Shown here in pieces: positions 1 to 7,377 of a DNA stretch of 32,508 nt. The notes below the pieces were generated by a model, which saw only the letters and a program-made list of their open reading frames with translations, was not told the origin of the DNA and ran no database searches. Position 1 is the first letter of the stretch; each line of letters starts with the position of its first letter. The stretch is from assembly GCA_036493475.1 (NCBI GenBank), contig DASXPS010000062.1:1-32508 (forward strand). Direction: 5' to 3'. The translations under genes and the position numbers were made by a program. Origin of the DNA: Sporichthyaceae bacterium. Its GTDB lineage: Bacteria > Actinomycetota > Actinomycetes > Sporichthyales > Sporichthyaceae.

Positions 1-358
1 CGGCCCGACCTCGATAGAGAGCGAGAAACAGCACGCCCAGACCGAGCCCGAACGGCATGACCACGCCGATCGTGGAGTTGCGTTGCGTGGGCCGATCCCC
101 GAGCAGGGCCAACAGCACCGCGGCGGTCAATGAGCCGACGATCGCCCCGGCCACTACGTTCACGCCGATCAGCAACGCACCCGAGGCGCCGGCGAAGGAC
201 AACTCGCTGATGCCGTGCACGGCGAAGGGCAGATCCCGGCTCACCACGAACGGACCGATGAGCCCTCCGACGATCGCCACCACCGCGCCCGCGATCAGGG
301 AATTGCGGACCACGCCGAGCAACTCGAGGTAGTCGTGGAAATTGAGAACCCGGTTCAC
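1..358 (-). CDS. znuB: Zinc-type ABC transporter permease, N-terminal part (cut by left edge)
   Basis: Membrane subunit of an ABC-3 family metal uptake system. The 119 visible residues start at a GTG at 358 that overlaps the stop of the ATPase gene by GTGA, so translation is coupled. The visible protein has a short cytoplasmic head, a first hydrophobic helix, the motif VVSRDLPFAVHGISELSFAG that is characteristic of ZnuB/MntB-type permeases, and at least two more hydrophobic stretches before the sequence leaves the window. It is the third gene of an operon with the lipoprotein and ATPase genes. The metal is inferred to be zinc from the Zur-like operator at the head of the operon; manganese cannot be excluded from the permease alone. 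The C-terminal half is outside the window. Confidence 0.88.
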   Translation of the reverse strand, partial: MNRVLNFHDYLELLGVVRNSLIAGAVVAIVGGLIGPFVVSRDLPFAVHGISELSFAGASGALLIGVNVVAGAIVGSLTAAVLLALLGDRPTQRNSTIGVVMPFGLGLGVLFLALYRGRA

Positions 359-1119
359 GAGGCCAGCGCCCCGACGATCGCGATGCCGTGCCGGCCGCTG
401 ATCACCTCGACCGGGCGGCCGTGCAACTCCGATAGGCACTCCGAGCACAGGACCTCCGCCGGCGTGCCCAGCCGGGCCCGGCCGCCCGCGATGTAGAGCA
501 CCCGGTCGGTGAACGGGAGCACCGGGTTGATCTCGTGGGTGACGAACACCACCGCGGTGTGCCGCGCCCGCCGTTGTGCGTGGATCAAGCCCGCGACCGC
601 GTGTTGGTGGTGCAGGTCGAGCGCGGCCAACGGCTCGTCGCACAGCAGCAGTGCCGGGTCGGCGGCCAACGCCTGCGCGACCCGCACCCGTTGTTGCTCG
701 CCGCCGGACAAGAGCCGGAACGGCGCATCCGCGTAGGCCAGTGCACCCACGCTGTGCAGCAGGGCATCGCAGCGTCGGCGTAGATCGGGCTCGCGGCGCA
801 GCCCCCAGCGATGCCCATTCAAACCGAAGTGGACCAGGTCGCGGGCGCGCACGTCACCGGCCGCGGCGCTGCCCCGTTGCGGGATCAACCCGATGGCGCG
901 ATTCCCGCGCCCGGTTGGCTTTTCGGCCACCGTGACCTCGCCGGCGGCCAATTGCAATTGCCCCAGTAGCACCCGGAGCAGGCTGGACTTGCCGGCTCCG
1001 TTGGGCCCGAGCACCGCGAGCAGTTCACCTGCGGCCAGGTCCAGATCCAGACCCTGCCACAGCGTCCGGGGGCCGAAGCGCAGGGTGGCGTCGCGCAACC
1101 TCGCGACCGGCGCGGTCAC
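355..1119 (-). CDS. znuC: Zinc-type ABC transporter ATP-binding protein
   Basis: ATPase that powers metal import through the neighbouring permease. It has 254 residues from a GTG at 1119, which overlaps the stop codon of the binding-protein gene (GTGA). An open frame continues upstream to 1404, but that part is a shadow of the lipoprotein gene. Walker A is GPNGAGKS at about residues 38-45, followed by a Q-loop (IPQRG), the signature LLSGGEQQR, Walker B LLLCDEP, a D-loop and the switch His in VTHE. The tail after Walker B, with SECLSELHGRPVEV, is typical of actinobacterial zinc transporter ATPases. It sits between the lipoprotein and permease genes and is expected to be zinc-repressed with them. 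Confidence 0.92.
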   Translation of the reverse strand: MTAPVARLRDATLRFGPRTLWQGLDLDLAAGELLAVLGPNGAGKSSLLRVLLGQLQLAAGEVTVAEKPTGRGNRAIGLIPQRGSAAAGDVRARDLVHFGLNGHRWGLRREPDLRRRCDALLHSVGALAYADAPFRLLSGGEQQRVRVAQALAADPALLLCDEPLAALDLHHQHAVAGLIHAQRRARHTAVVFVTHEINPVLPFTDRVLYIAGGRARLGTPAEVLCSECLSELHGRPVEVISGRHGIAIVGALAS

Positions 1120-2003
1120 GAAAGTGCCTGCTCGAGGGCGTTCAGGTTGCGCGACATCCACGCGACATAGGACAACCCGCTCGGCAGGCTCTCGGTGACC
1201 GGTACCACCGGGATGTTGTTGTCCAGCGCGGCATTGCGCACCTGCTCGGTCTGCGGGCCGGAGGTCTGTGCGTTGTAGACCAGCGCGCGGACCTTGTGGT
1301 CGCGGAACATGTTGAGGGTCTGGTGCAACACCGTCACCGGCACATCGGTGCCATCCTCGATGGCTTCGCTGAAGTCCGAGGGGGTGGCGTTGACCAACCC
1401 GCACGCGTTGAGCAGGTACAGCGGAACCGGTTCGGTGATGGCAACCGCTTGGCCCGCGACCTTTTCGCGCAGCGTTTGTACCCGTGCCTCGAGGGCGGCG
1501 ACCGCGGCGCGTAGGACGGCGGCATTGGCGCGGAAGGTGTTGGCGTCAACCGGATCCAGGACGGCTAACGCACCGGCGAGTCGGGCCACGAACGTTTCGA
1601 CGGTCGTGAAGTCATACCAAACGTGCTCGTTGAGCTCGCCACCGTCGGTCGGATGGTGACCGGATAGCGCAACCACATTGAGCACCTCGCGGTCGCCCGG
1701 CGCGGCCTTCAGCATGGTGTCCATGAAGTCGTCGTAACCGCCACCGTTCTCCACCACCAGGCGGGCGGTGCGGATGGCCAGTTGGTCGCGGGCATTGGCC
1801 ACGTAGCTGTGCGGATCCTGGCTCGGGTTGGAGATGAACGAGGTCACCGACACCCGGTCGCCGCCCACGCTGTGCACAAGATCGCCGTACACATCGGTCG
1901 AGGCCACGACTGATACCGCCGGTGACCTGTTGTGGGTTGCCGGTGCACAGCCGAGGAGGCCGGTCATCACCGCCACCACTAGAGGAATGCGCAGGCCAGG
2001 CAC
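1116..2003 (-). CDS. znuA: Zinc-type ABC transporter substrate-binding lipoprotein
   Basis: Cluster A-I metal-binding receptor (ZnuA/TroA fold), 295 residues, which delivers the metal to the permease at the outer face of the membrane. The N-terminus is a lipoprotein signal with a lipobox ending at C19 (LLGC). Likely metal ligands are H65 in the SQDPHSY motif and H127 in NEHVWYD, plus the usual later acidic and His positions. There is only a short His-containing loop (SGHH), unlike long His-rich loops of some ZnuA proteins. The start is a GTG at 2003 with no clear ribosome binding site; the operator candidate begins only 11 bp upstream, so the message may be leaderless or have a very short leader. 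Confidence 0.92.
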   Translation of the reverse strand: MPGLRIPLVVAVMTGLLGCAPATHNRSPAVSVVASTDVYGDLVHSVGGDRVSVTSFISNPSQDPHSYVANARDQLAIRTARLVVENGGGYDDFMDTMLKAAPGDREVLNVVALSGHHPTDGGELNEHVWYDFTTVETFVARLAGALAVLDPVDANTFRANAAVLRAAVAALEARVQTLREKVAGQAVAITEPVPLYLLNACGLVNATPSDFSEAIEDGTDVPVTVLHQTLNMFRDHKVRALVYNAQTSGPQTEQVRNAALDNNIPVVPVTESLPSGLSYVAWMSRNLNALEQALS

Positions 2004-2013
2004 GATGGAACGT

Positions 2014-2040
2014 TATTGAAAATGAAAACGGATGTCAATA
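2014..2040. promoter_or_regulatory. Zur-like operator upstream of the zinc uptake operon
   Basis: A 27-bp AT-rich imperfect palindrome in otherwise GC-rich DNA. The outer half-sites TATTGA and TCAATA are perfectly inverted, and the interior contains TGAAAATGAAAAC. Actinobacterial Zur operators are AT-rich with TGAAAA-type half-sites, so this fits zinc-dependent repression of the lipoprotein-ATPase-permease operon reading leftward. Binding by Zur is inferred, and no zur gene is in the window. Confidence 0.7.
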
Positions 2041-2263
2041 GTGGCGCAACTGAGGGCCCGACACGCCATCGCCGAGCTCACCGTGCGCGCGGTCACATCT
2101 CGCAGTTCTGGGCGCGCAGGCGGACGAATCGATCAAGGGGGGCGCCGGGCGGCCAGGCCGTGTGGAAAACGCGCAACGTCCGGCTTCCGCGGCGTTCTTA
2201 CGCCACGAGCGCCGGACGTTGGGGTTGGCACCACCCCGGCCTCGCAGTGGGTAGCCCTCCCGG
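2041..2263. other. Divergent intergenic region with nested inverted repeat
   Basis: This gap separates the zinc operon (leftward) from the FUSC-family gene (rightward). I see no gene in it. It contains an 11-bp perfect inverted repeat, CAACGTCCGGC at 2174-2184 and GCCGGACGTTG at 2211-2221. Nested in its loop is a second small stem, GGCG at 2191-2194 with CGCC at 2201-2204. The structure would lie in the leader or promoter region of the rightward gene. It lacks a T-run and lies between divergent genes, so it is not an ordinary terminator of either. Confidence 0.6.
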
Positions 2264-3298
2264 ATGACGATCTCCGCGGCCGTACGCCTTCCGTTCGCGC
2301 GCCGCTGGACCACACCCGCGCAACACCGCGTCGCCCTACGCGCCGGGCTGGCCGTCCTCGTCGCGCTAACGGCCACATGGCAGCTTGACCGCCTCAATTG
2401 GGCCGCCTACGCGATGTTCGGCGCCTTCCCCACCGTCTACGGCGGCCCGCTTCGCTGGTCGGGTCGCGTCCGGCTGCACGTCGCCATGGGTCTGCTGCTG
2501 ACCGGGGCCGTCACCGACGCCGCCGCAGTCGGCACCTTCGACAACCGCCGTTGGGTCGCCATCCCGGTGGTCGCGAGCTGGGCGGTGCTGGCCGCCGCGC
2601 TGTCCGATCGATTCCGCTGGCGACCACCTGGCCCGTTGATTCCGGTGTTCGCGGTGGCCACCGCAGCCGCAGTCCCGGCGAGCGGGACGGATGTGATCGC
2701 GGCCCCGCTGGTCTGCGGTGCGACCGCCGCCTTCGCGATCCTGCTCGGGGTCGTGGAGCACACGGTGTTCCCCCTGCGCGACCCGCGACCGGCGCCGCCG
2801 TTCCCGTTGCCGGATCGCCGCCGGCAACAGCTGCACGCTGTGCGGTGCGGCGTCGCGGTTGCCGTCGCCGGCACCATCACCACGAGCCTGGGCATCGGTA
2901 GGCCGTACTGGTCGATGGTCGCCGCCGTGGTGCCGCTGGGCATTCCCGGGCTGCGGGCGCAGTTGCGACGCGGCCTGCACCGGGCCGGCGGGACGTTGCT
3001 CGGTCTGGCCCTGGCCGCGGTGCTGTTGGAGCTGCGGCTGCCCACGCCCGCCGTGGTCGTGTGTCTGGCGTTGTTGCAGGTCCTCACCGAACTGGTGGTG
3101 GTGGCCAACTACCTGGCGGGCTTGGTGTTCATCACCCCGATGGCGTTGTTGCTCGTGCACCTGTCCGTGCCCGGTTCGATCGGGCCGTTGCTCGCAGATC
3201 GTCTCGCCGAGACGTTGATCGGGTTGGGTGTGGGACTGCTGACGGCCGTGTTGACCCGCCGCCGCGACGTGCCCGGCCCGGGGGAGTCAGCGTCGTAG
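2264..3298 (+). CDS. FUSC/aromatic acid exporter-like integral membrane protein
   Basis: Membrane protein of 344 residues resembling the fusaric acid resistance (FUSC_2) superfamily. It is built as two similar halves of several hydrophobic helices each: about residues 25-175 and 190-330, separated by a charged segment near residue 180 (DRRRQQLH). The second half carries the HRAGGTLLGLAL motif common at the start of this domain. Members are implicated in efflux of aromatic or other organic acids, but the substrate is unknown here. It lies 53 bp before the acyl-CoA synthetase gene on the same strand and may share its transcript. The ATG at 2264 has only a weak upstream purine stretch (CCCGG), so the exact start is uncertain. 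Confidence 0.72.
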   Translation: MTISAAVRLPFARRWTTPAQHRVALRAGLAVLVALTATWQLDRLNWAAYAMFGAFPTVYGGPLRWSGRVRLHVAMGLLLTGAVTDAAAVGTFDNRRWVAIPVVASWAVLAAALSDRFRWRPPGPLIPVFAVATAAAVPASGTDVIAAPLVCGATAAFAILLGVVEHTVFPLRDPRPAPPFPLPDRRRQQLHAVRCGVAVAVAGTITTSLGIGRPYWSMVAAVVPLGIPGLRAQLRRGLHRAGGTLLGLALAAVLLELRLPTPAVVVCLALLQVLTELVVVANYLAGLVFITPMALLLVHLSVPGSIGPLLADRLAETLIGLGVGLLTAVLTRRRDVPGPGESAS

Positions 3299-3351
3299 CG
3301 CCGGGTAGCGTCGAGGTCGCCGCGAAGGACCGGAGATCGAGGGAGAACGTG

Positions 3352-5052
3352 GTGAGCACCGCACAGGCCAACTACCAGGCCTACAAGTCCGCCCGCGACC
3401 TGCTGCTGGATCTGCGTACCGATTACGCCGCGGCGTGGGAGAAATTCGCCTGGCCGACGCTGGGCGAGACGTTCAGCTGGGCCCACGACTGGTTCGACCT
3501 GATGGCCACGGACAACGACCGCCCGGCACTGCACATCGTCGAGGAGACCGGCGCGGACAACACCTACTCCTTCGACGACCTGCGCCGACGCTCCAACGGC
3601 CTGGCGATTTTCTTGGCCGCGGCCGGCCTCGGCAAGGGCGACCGGGTGGCGATCATGCTCGGCAACCAGGTCGAACTCTGGGTGTCGATGCTCGCGGTGA
3701 TGAAGCTCGGCGCGGTGGTCATGCCGACCACGACGGCGTTGGGCCCGGTCGATCTCGCCGACCGGGTGGCACGGGGCAAGGTGCGTGCGGTGATCGCCAA
3801 TTCCACCGACGCCGCAAAGTTCGAGCAGGTGCCCGGCGACTACCTGCGCCTGTGTGTGGGCGAGCGGACCGAGGGCTGGTTGTCCTACGGCGACGCCGAG
3901 CCCGCCGCCGAGCCTCCTGCTCGGCCCGAGCTGCTGCAGACCGACCCGCTGCTGCTGTATTTCACCTCCGGAACCACCAGCAAGCCCAAGATGGTCGAGC
4001 ACACGCAGGTGTCCTATCCGGTCGGCCACATGTCGACGATGTACTGGCTCGGCGTGCAGCCCGGCGACGTGCACCTCAACATCTCCTCGCCCGGCTGGGC
4101 CAAGCACGCGTGGAGCTGCTTCTTCGCGCCGTGGATCGCCGAGGCGTGCGTGTTCATCTACAACTACGCCCGCTTCGACGCCCCGGCACTGCTCGAGCAG
4201 CTGCGTACCCAGCACGTCAGCACGTTCTGCGCCCCGCCCACGGCGTGGCGGATGCTCATCCAGGCCGACCTGTCCGACGGCCCCGGCGCGCTGCGGGAGG
4301 GCATCGCGGCGGGCGAGCCGCTCAACCCCGAGGTCATCGAGCAGGTCCGCAACGCATGGGGCATCACCCTGCGCGATGGCTTCGGGCAGACCGAAACCAC
4401 CGCCCAGGTCGGCAACAGCCCCGGCAATGAGGTCAAGGCCGGCTCCATGGGTCGACCGCTGCCCGGCACCCCGGTGGTGTTGGTCGACCCGGCCACCGGC
4501 CGGCCCGCCGACTCCGGCGAGATTTGCCTGGACCTGTCGCGTCATCCGGTCAATCTGATGCGCTGCTACCTCGACGATGCGCAGCGCGAAGCGGAGGCCA
4601 TGGCCGGCGGGTATTACCACACCGGCGATCTCGCCGACCAAGACGCCGAGGGTTACATCACCTACGTCGGGCGGACCGACGACGTGTTCAAAGCCTCGGA
4701 CTACAAGGTCTCCCCGTTCGAGTTGGAGAGCGTGCTCATCGAGCACCCGGCTGTCGCCGAGGCCGCGGTGGTTCCGGCGCCCGACGAGATGCGCCTGGCC
4801 GTACCCAAGGCCTACGTGACGCTGGCGGCCGGCTGGACGGCGGACGAGCAGACCGCGCTCGCCATTCTCAAGCACTGCCGAGAGAACCTCGCCCCGTACC
4901 TGCGGGTGCGCCGGGTCGAGTTCTTCGAGTTGCCGAAAACGATCTCCGGCAAGATCCGGCGCGTCGAGTTGCGCGCCCGCGAACAGGACGCGAGGGCGAT
5001 GAGCACTGCGCGGGAGTGGCGCGACGAGCAATTCCCGGAACTGCGCGGTTAG
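3352..5052 (+). CDS. AMP-forming acyl-CoA synthetase (ACSM-like)
   Basis: Adenylating ligase of 566 residues that activates a carboxylic acid as an acyl-AMP and transfers it to CoA. The P-loop motif YFTSGTTSKPK begins near residue 203, the DGFGQTETT motif is near 343-351, and the hinge and C-terminal domain carry YHTGDLADQD and GRTDDVFKASDYKVSPFE. The catalytic Lys is K534 in PKTISGKIRR. The segment SSPGWAKHAWSCFFAPW is typical of the medium-chain/ACSM and acetyl-CoA synthetase-like branch, so a short- or medium-chain or aromatic acid is the likely substrate. The start at the second of two adjacent GTG codons is chosen because GGGAGA at 3341-3346 is then well spaced; GTG at 3349 is the alternative. 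Confidence 0.9.
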   Translation: MSTAQANYQAYKSARDLLLDLRTDYAAAWEKFAWPTLGETFSWAHDWFDLMATDNDRPALHIVEETGADNTYSFDDLRRRSNGLAIFLAAAGLGKGDRVAIMLGNQVELWVSMLAVMKLGAVVMPTTTALGPVDLADRVARGKVRAVIANSTDAAKFEQVPGDYLRLCVGERTEGWLSYGDAEPAAEPPARPELLQTDPLLLYFTSGTTSKPKMVEHTQVSYPVGHMSTMYWLGVQPGDVHLNISSPGWAKHAWSCFFAPWIAEACVFIYNYARFDAPALLEQLRTQHVSTFCAPPTAWRMLIQADLSDGPGALREGIAAGEPLNPEVIEQVRNAWGITLRDGFGQTETTAQVGNSPGNEVKAGSMGRPLPGTPVVLVDPATGRPADSGEICLDLSRHPVNLMRCYLDDAQREAEAMAGGYYHTGDLADQDAEGYITYVGRTDDVFKASDYKVSPFELESVLIEHPAVAEAAVVPAPDEMRLAVPKAYVTLAAGWTADEQTALAILKHCRENLAPYLRVRRVEFFELPKTISGKIRRVELRAREQDARAMSTAREWRDEQFPELRG

Positions 5053-5064
5053 CCGGCCTCGGGA

Positions 5065-5520
5065 CTACGGCGTTCGGACCATCGCGATGTGCGGGATGCC
5101 GTCCTCGTCGAATTCGTCGCCGACGGTCCGAAAGCCGAATCGGCGATAGAAGTCCTGCACAACGCACTGGGCGTGCAGCTCCCAGGTCATCGCCGGGTCG
5201 ACGGCCAGCGCAGCCTGCATGAGCCGGGCCGCGTGGCCCTGCCCACGCTGGTCGGCGGCGGTGACCACCCGGCCGATCTTGCGTCGCCCGTTCTGTTCCG
5301 GCAGCACCCGCACGCAACTGATGATCCGTCGGTTCTCGTCGGTCAGCCACAGGTGCACGGTGTGCGGGAGCAGGTCGAGGCCGTCGAGATCCAGGTAGGG
5401 ACACGTCTGCTCGACCACGAAGATCTCCGCGCGCAGCCGGAGCAGCTCGTAGAGCTCCGCGGCGGAGATGTCCGAGCCCGATCGCGAGTGCAGCTGCGCC
5501 ACCGGGCGAGGATCGCACAA
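5065..5520 (-). CDS. GNAT family acetyltransferase, ElaA-like
   Basis: Small GNAT-fold N-acetyltransferase of 151 residues. The ElaA-type features are LYELLRLRAEIFVVEQTCPY near the N-terminus, the acetyl-CoA-binding motif GRVVTAADQRGQGHAARLM, the HAQ strand, and the C-terminal YRRFGF...FDEDGIPHI. The physiological substrate of this family is not established. It converges on the acyl-CoA synthetase gene with only 12 bp between stop codons. The longest frame starts at a TTG at 5520 without a convincing ribosome binding site; a GTG six codons later (5502) is an equally possible start, and the conserved domain begins after both. Confidence 0.85.
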   Translation of the reverse strand: MCDPRPVAQLHSRSGSDISAAELYELLRLRAEIFVVEQTCPYLDLDGLDLLPHTVHLWLTDENRRIISCVRVLPEQNGRRKIGRVVTAADQRGQGHAARLMQAALAVDPAMTWELHAQCVVQDFYRRFGFRTVGDEFDEDGIPHIAMVRTP

Positions 5521-5843
5521 CCCGGCCGGTGTGGCTGAGCAGGATCTCCACCAGTGCGGCGGACGACGCGCCGACGCAGGTGTGGGAGGTCGAGCGCCAT
5601 GTTCGTCAGGACGCCGACAGCATCCGAGGTGGCGCTTTCTGCGGGGAGCTCGCGCCGTCGTCGGCGAGGAACAGTTCCATATCTGGCCGCTGTTCGCACC
5701 GATCCTGACTGAGGGTCAGCAGGCGGTTGAGGAGATCGGCGCTTCTGTCCGCGAACGGACCGGTTGCACACAGGCAACCTGATGAGCTGACGCGGACCGC
5801 GCGGTGTCGCGTCACAAGCCCACCAAGCGGGTAGAACAACTAC
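5521..5843. other. Gap of about 320 bp without a recognisable gene
   Basis: The stretch lies upstream of both the acetyltransferase gene (leftward) and the SnoaL-like gene (rightward). It holds short open frames on both strands, the longest being 77 codons on the minus strand at 5606-5839. Their predicted products resemble nothing I know and lack convincing ribosome binding sites. It may be regulatory DNA or decayed coding sequence; I cannot support a gene here. Confidence 0.5.
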
Positions 5844-6320
5844 GTGGCTGATCCCGCACCCGAGCAGGAGCGCCCCGTCCTGGGCGACGAGGCCGGTCAA
5901 GCAGCGGCCGAGAACGCCGTTGGGTCCTTGGTCGCAGAGTTGCAGGAAGGGTGGGGTCAGCACGACGCCGAGATCTCCAACCGCCATTTTGCGGCCGACG
6001 TCGCCTGGGGCAGTCCGTTCGGGGCGACCGTGCACGGCTACGAGCGGCTGCACGACATCCATCGACGGCTGAAAGCTTCGGGCGTTGGCGGGCCTGCCTC
6101 GCGCTACGAGATCGAACATGTTCTTTCGCTGGGCGAGGATGTCGCGGTGGCCCACGTCGCTCGCCGGGCGCTGGACGCCGATGGCCGGGTTCTTGAGCTC
6201 ACGGAGGATGTGTCCGGCGGGTTCTCCGAGATGGCCATGTACGTGTTGGTGAGGCGGAACGGGACCTGGTGGCTCGCCGCCGGGCAGAACACGCCGATCC
6301 GACCCGGCGGCGCTGCCTGA
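5844..6320 (+). CDS. SnoaL/NTF2-like protein (SgcJ/EcaC type)
   Basis: Cytoplasmic protein of 158 residues, from a GTG at 5844, with an NTF2-like cone fold. An N-terminal helix (ENAVGSLVAELQEGWGQHDAEI) is followed by the HFAADVAWGSPFGATVHG segment, a HDIHRRL helix, and the strand pairs ending in MAMYVLVRRNGTWWLAAGQNT. This arrangement matches the SgcJ/EcaC or DUF4440-like group, found next to oxidoreductases and in secondary metabolism; the actual role is unknown. The ribosome binding site is weak (AGCGGGTAGAAC before the GTG). It stands alone, 74 bp before the next plus-strand gene. Confidence 0.75.
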   Translation: MADPAPEQERPVLGDEAGQAAAENAVGSLVAELQEGWGQHDAEISNRHFAADVAWGSPFGATVHGYERLHDIHRRLKASGVGGPASRYEIEHVLSLGEDVAVAHVARRALDADGRVLELTEDVSGGFSEMAMYVLVRRNGTWWLAAGQNTPIRPGGAA

Positions 6321-6394
6321 GCCGGAGGGGCGTGCCGGGTTTTCCGCCGCGCGCGTCGGGCAGGTCACAGTGGTGAAGCGCCGGCCCGGTCGCC

Positions 6395-6871
6395 ATGGCT
6401 GACCGGCGGCGGACCCCACGGTGGAGCGACGTTCATCCCAGCCGCCGCGGCCTGGTTCTCACCTGGGCGGCGTTCACCGCGACGTTCCTCATCTCCCGGC
6501 TGGTTACCGGCGTGATCAAGCTGGGCGGGGAGAACACCGGCAACGTCAACATGGGACACGTGCATCTGCACCACTTCTTGTGGGGCATCCTGCTGGTGGT
6601 AAGTGTCGCGTTCTTCGGCTTGGTCGACCGCAACCCCCGCACGTCGGCGTTGATGGGGGTGGCGTTGGGCATCGGGCTCGGGTTGATCATCGACGAGCTG
6701 GCCCTGTTGGTCACCCTGCGCGACGTTTACTGGTCCGGCGCCGGGTGGTCCAGCGTCGGAGTGGCGATCGCGCTGATCGGGATCGCCGGCACCGTGTTGG
6801 CGTTCACCCGCAGCGCCAAATACTCCGAGCCGGTCGACAAGGGCCCGACCACGCCGCGGCCCGAGCGTTGA
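6395..6871 (+). CDS. Four-helix membrane protein with HVHLHHFLWG motif, unknown function
   Basis: Integral membrane protein of 158 residues with four predicted helices at about 19-41, 59-77, 85-108 and 118-138. Two features stand out: a His-rich entry to helix 2, H55-V-H57-L-H59-H60-F-L-W63, and an acidic-aromatic cluster after helix 3, with D100-E101 and R109-D-V-Y-W113. Both look like conserved functional signatures rather than random sequence, and the first could bind a metal or a haem-like ligand. I do not know a characterised homologue. It sits alone between a SnoaL-like gene and a convergent STAS gene. The ATG at 6395 lacks a strong ribosome binding site. Confidence 0.7.
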   Translation: MADRRRTPRWSDVHPSRRGLVLTWAAFTATFLISRLVTGVIKLGGENTGNVNMGHVHLHHFLWGILLVVSVAFFGLVDRNPRTSALMGVALGIGLGLIIDELALLVTLRDVYWSGAGWSSVGVAIALIGIAGTVLAFTRSAKYSEPVDKGPTTPRPER

Positions 6872-6886
6872 GCGACTGACGGGCCG

Positions 6887-7252
6887 TCAGCCCCAGAGCA
6901 GTTCGCGGCGGATCGCGGCACCGTTGAACGCCAGCCGTGGTTCGAGGTCGATCGGGGGGGTGACCCGGAACCGCCAACCGGCCGCGTTGAGGCGGGCGTA
7001 GGCGGCGTTGAGCATGGCAAGTCCGGCCGGCTCCAACTGGGTGACCTCGGTCAGGTCCAGATGGGCCTGCCCGGCGTGGCGGACCATCGGGGCCACCTGG
7101 CACCAGCGCGCCACGGTCTGCTCCACCCGGCCGCGGTCGCGGCCGTCGAGGACCCCGGTCAAGCGGGCGGTCACTCCGGGGCGGGGAGCGGTCGACATGC
7201 GGGGGAGGCGCTTGGGTGCGGTCAGGACGGGGGCGAGGCCGGTATCGCTCAT
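6887..7252 (-). CDS. STAS-domain protein (anti-anti-sigma-like) without canonical Ser
   Basis: Protein of 121 residues with one STAS domain over roughly residues 25-120: strand VTARLTGVLDG, strand AHLDLTEVTQLEPAGLAML, and a C-terminal GWRFRVTPPIDLEPRL. In SpoIIAA-type anti-sigma antagonists the helix start reads D-S-S-G and the Ser is phosphorylated; here the same place reads E-P-A-G, so the classic phospho-switch is absent. That suggests an MlaB-like or partner-binding role instead. The ATG at 7252 is chosen over those at 7258 and further upstream because a GGAAAGG box at 7260-7266 lies 7 nt before it. It is divergent from the TetR gene at 7378. Confidence 0.75.
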   Translation of the reverse strand: MSDTGLAPVLTAPKRLPRMSTAPRPGVTARLTGVLDGRDRGRVEQTVARWCQVAPMVRHAGQAHLDLTEVTQLEPAGLAMLNAAYARLNAAGWRFRVTPPIDLEPRLAFNGAAIRRELLWG

Positions 7253-7259
7253 CGACATG

Positions 7260-7266
7260 CCTTTCC
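7260..7266 (-). promoter_or_regulatory. Ribosome binding site deciding the STAS gene start
   Basis: GGAAAGG read on the minus strand lies 7 nt before the ATG at 7252 but only 1 nt before the ATG at 7258. The spacing favours 7252 as the start. Confidence 0.6.
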
Positions 7267-7350
7267 GGGGTCCAGGACGAGAGAGCTGCTGTGAGGACCA
7301 TTCCTTCACCCGGGGCTGCGCAGCGGGAGAGTAGTCCGCTACTTGCCTTA

Positions 7351-7365
7351 TTGAGTCAGACTCAA
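7351..7365. promoter_or_regulatory. Perfect 15-bp palindromic operator candidate
   Basis: TTGAGTC-A-GACTCAA is a perfect odd-centred palindrome. It ends 12 bp before the start of the TetR-family gene at 7378 and lies in the divergent region with the STAS gene. The position and symmetry suit an autoregulatory TetR operator; that pairing is inferred. Confidence 0.65.
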
Positions 7366-7377
7366 CATTATGTCGGC

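Noticed and set aside
3109-5031. 640-codon open frame antisense to the acyl-CoA synthetase gene
   Set aside because: It is a shadow of GC-rich coding sequence; its translation has no family motif and is rich in His/Arg/Gly typical of antisense frames.
5606-5839. 77-codon minus-strand frame in the 5.5-5.8 kb gap
   Set aside because: No ribosome binding site, no recognisable motif, and atypical composition; kept only as a gap note.
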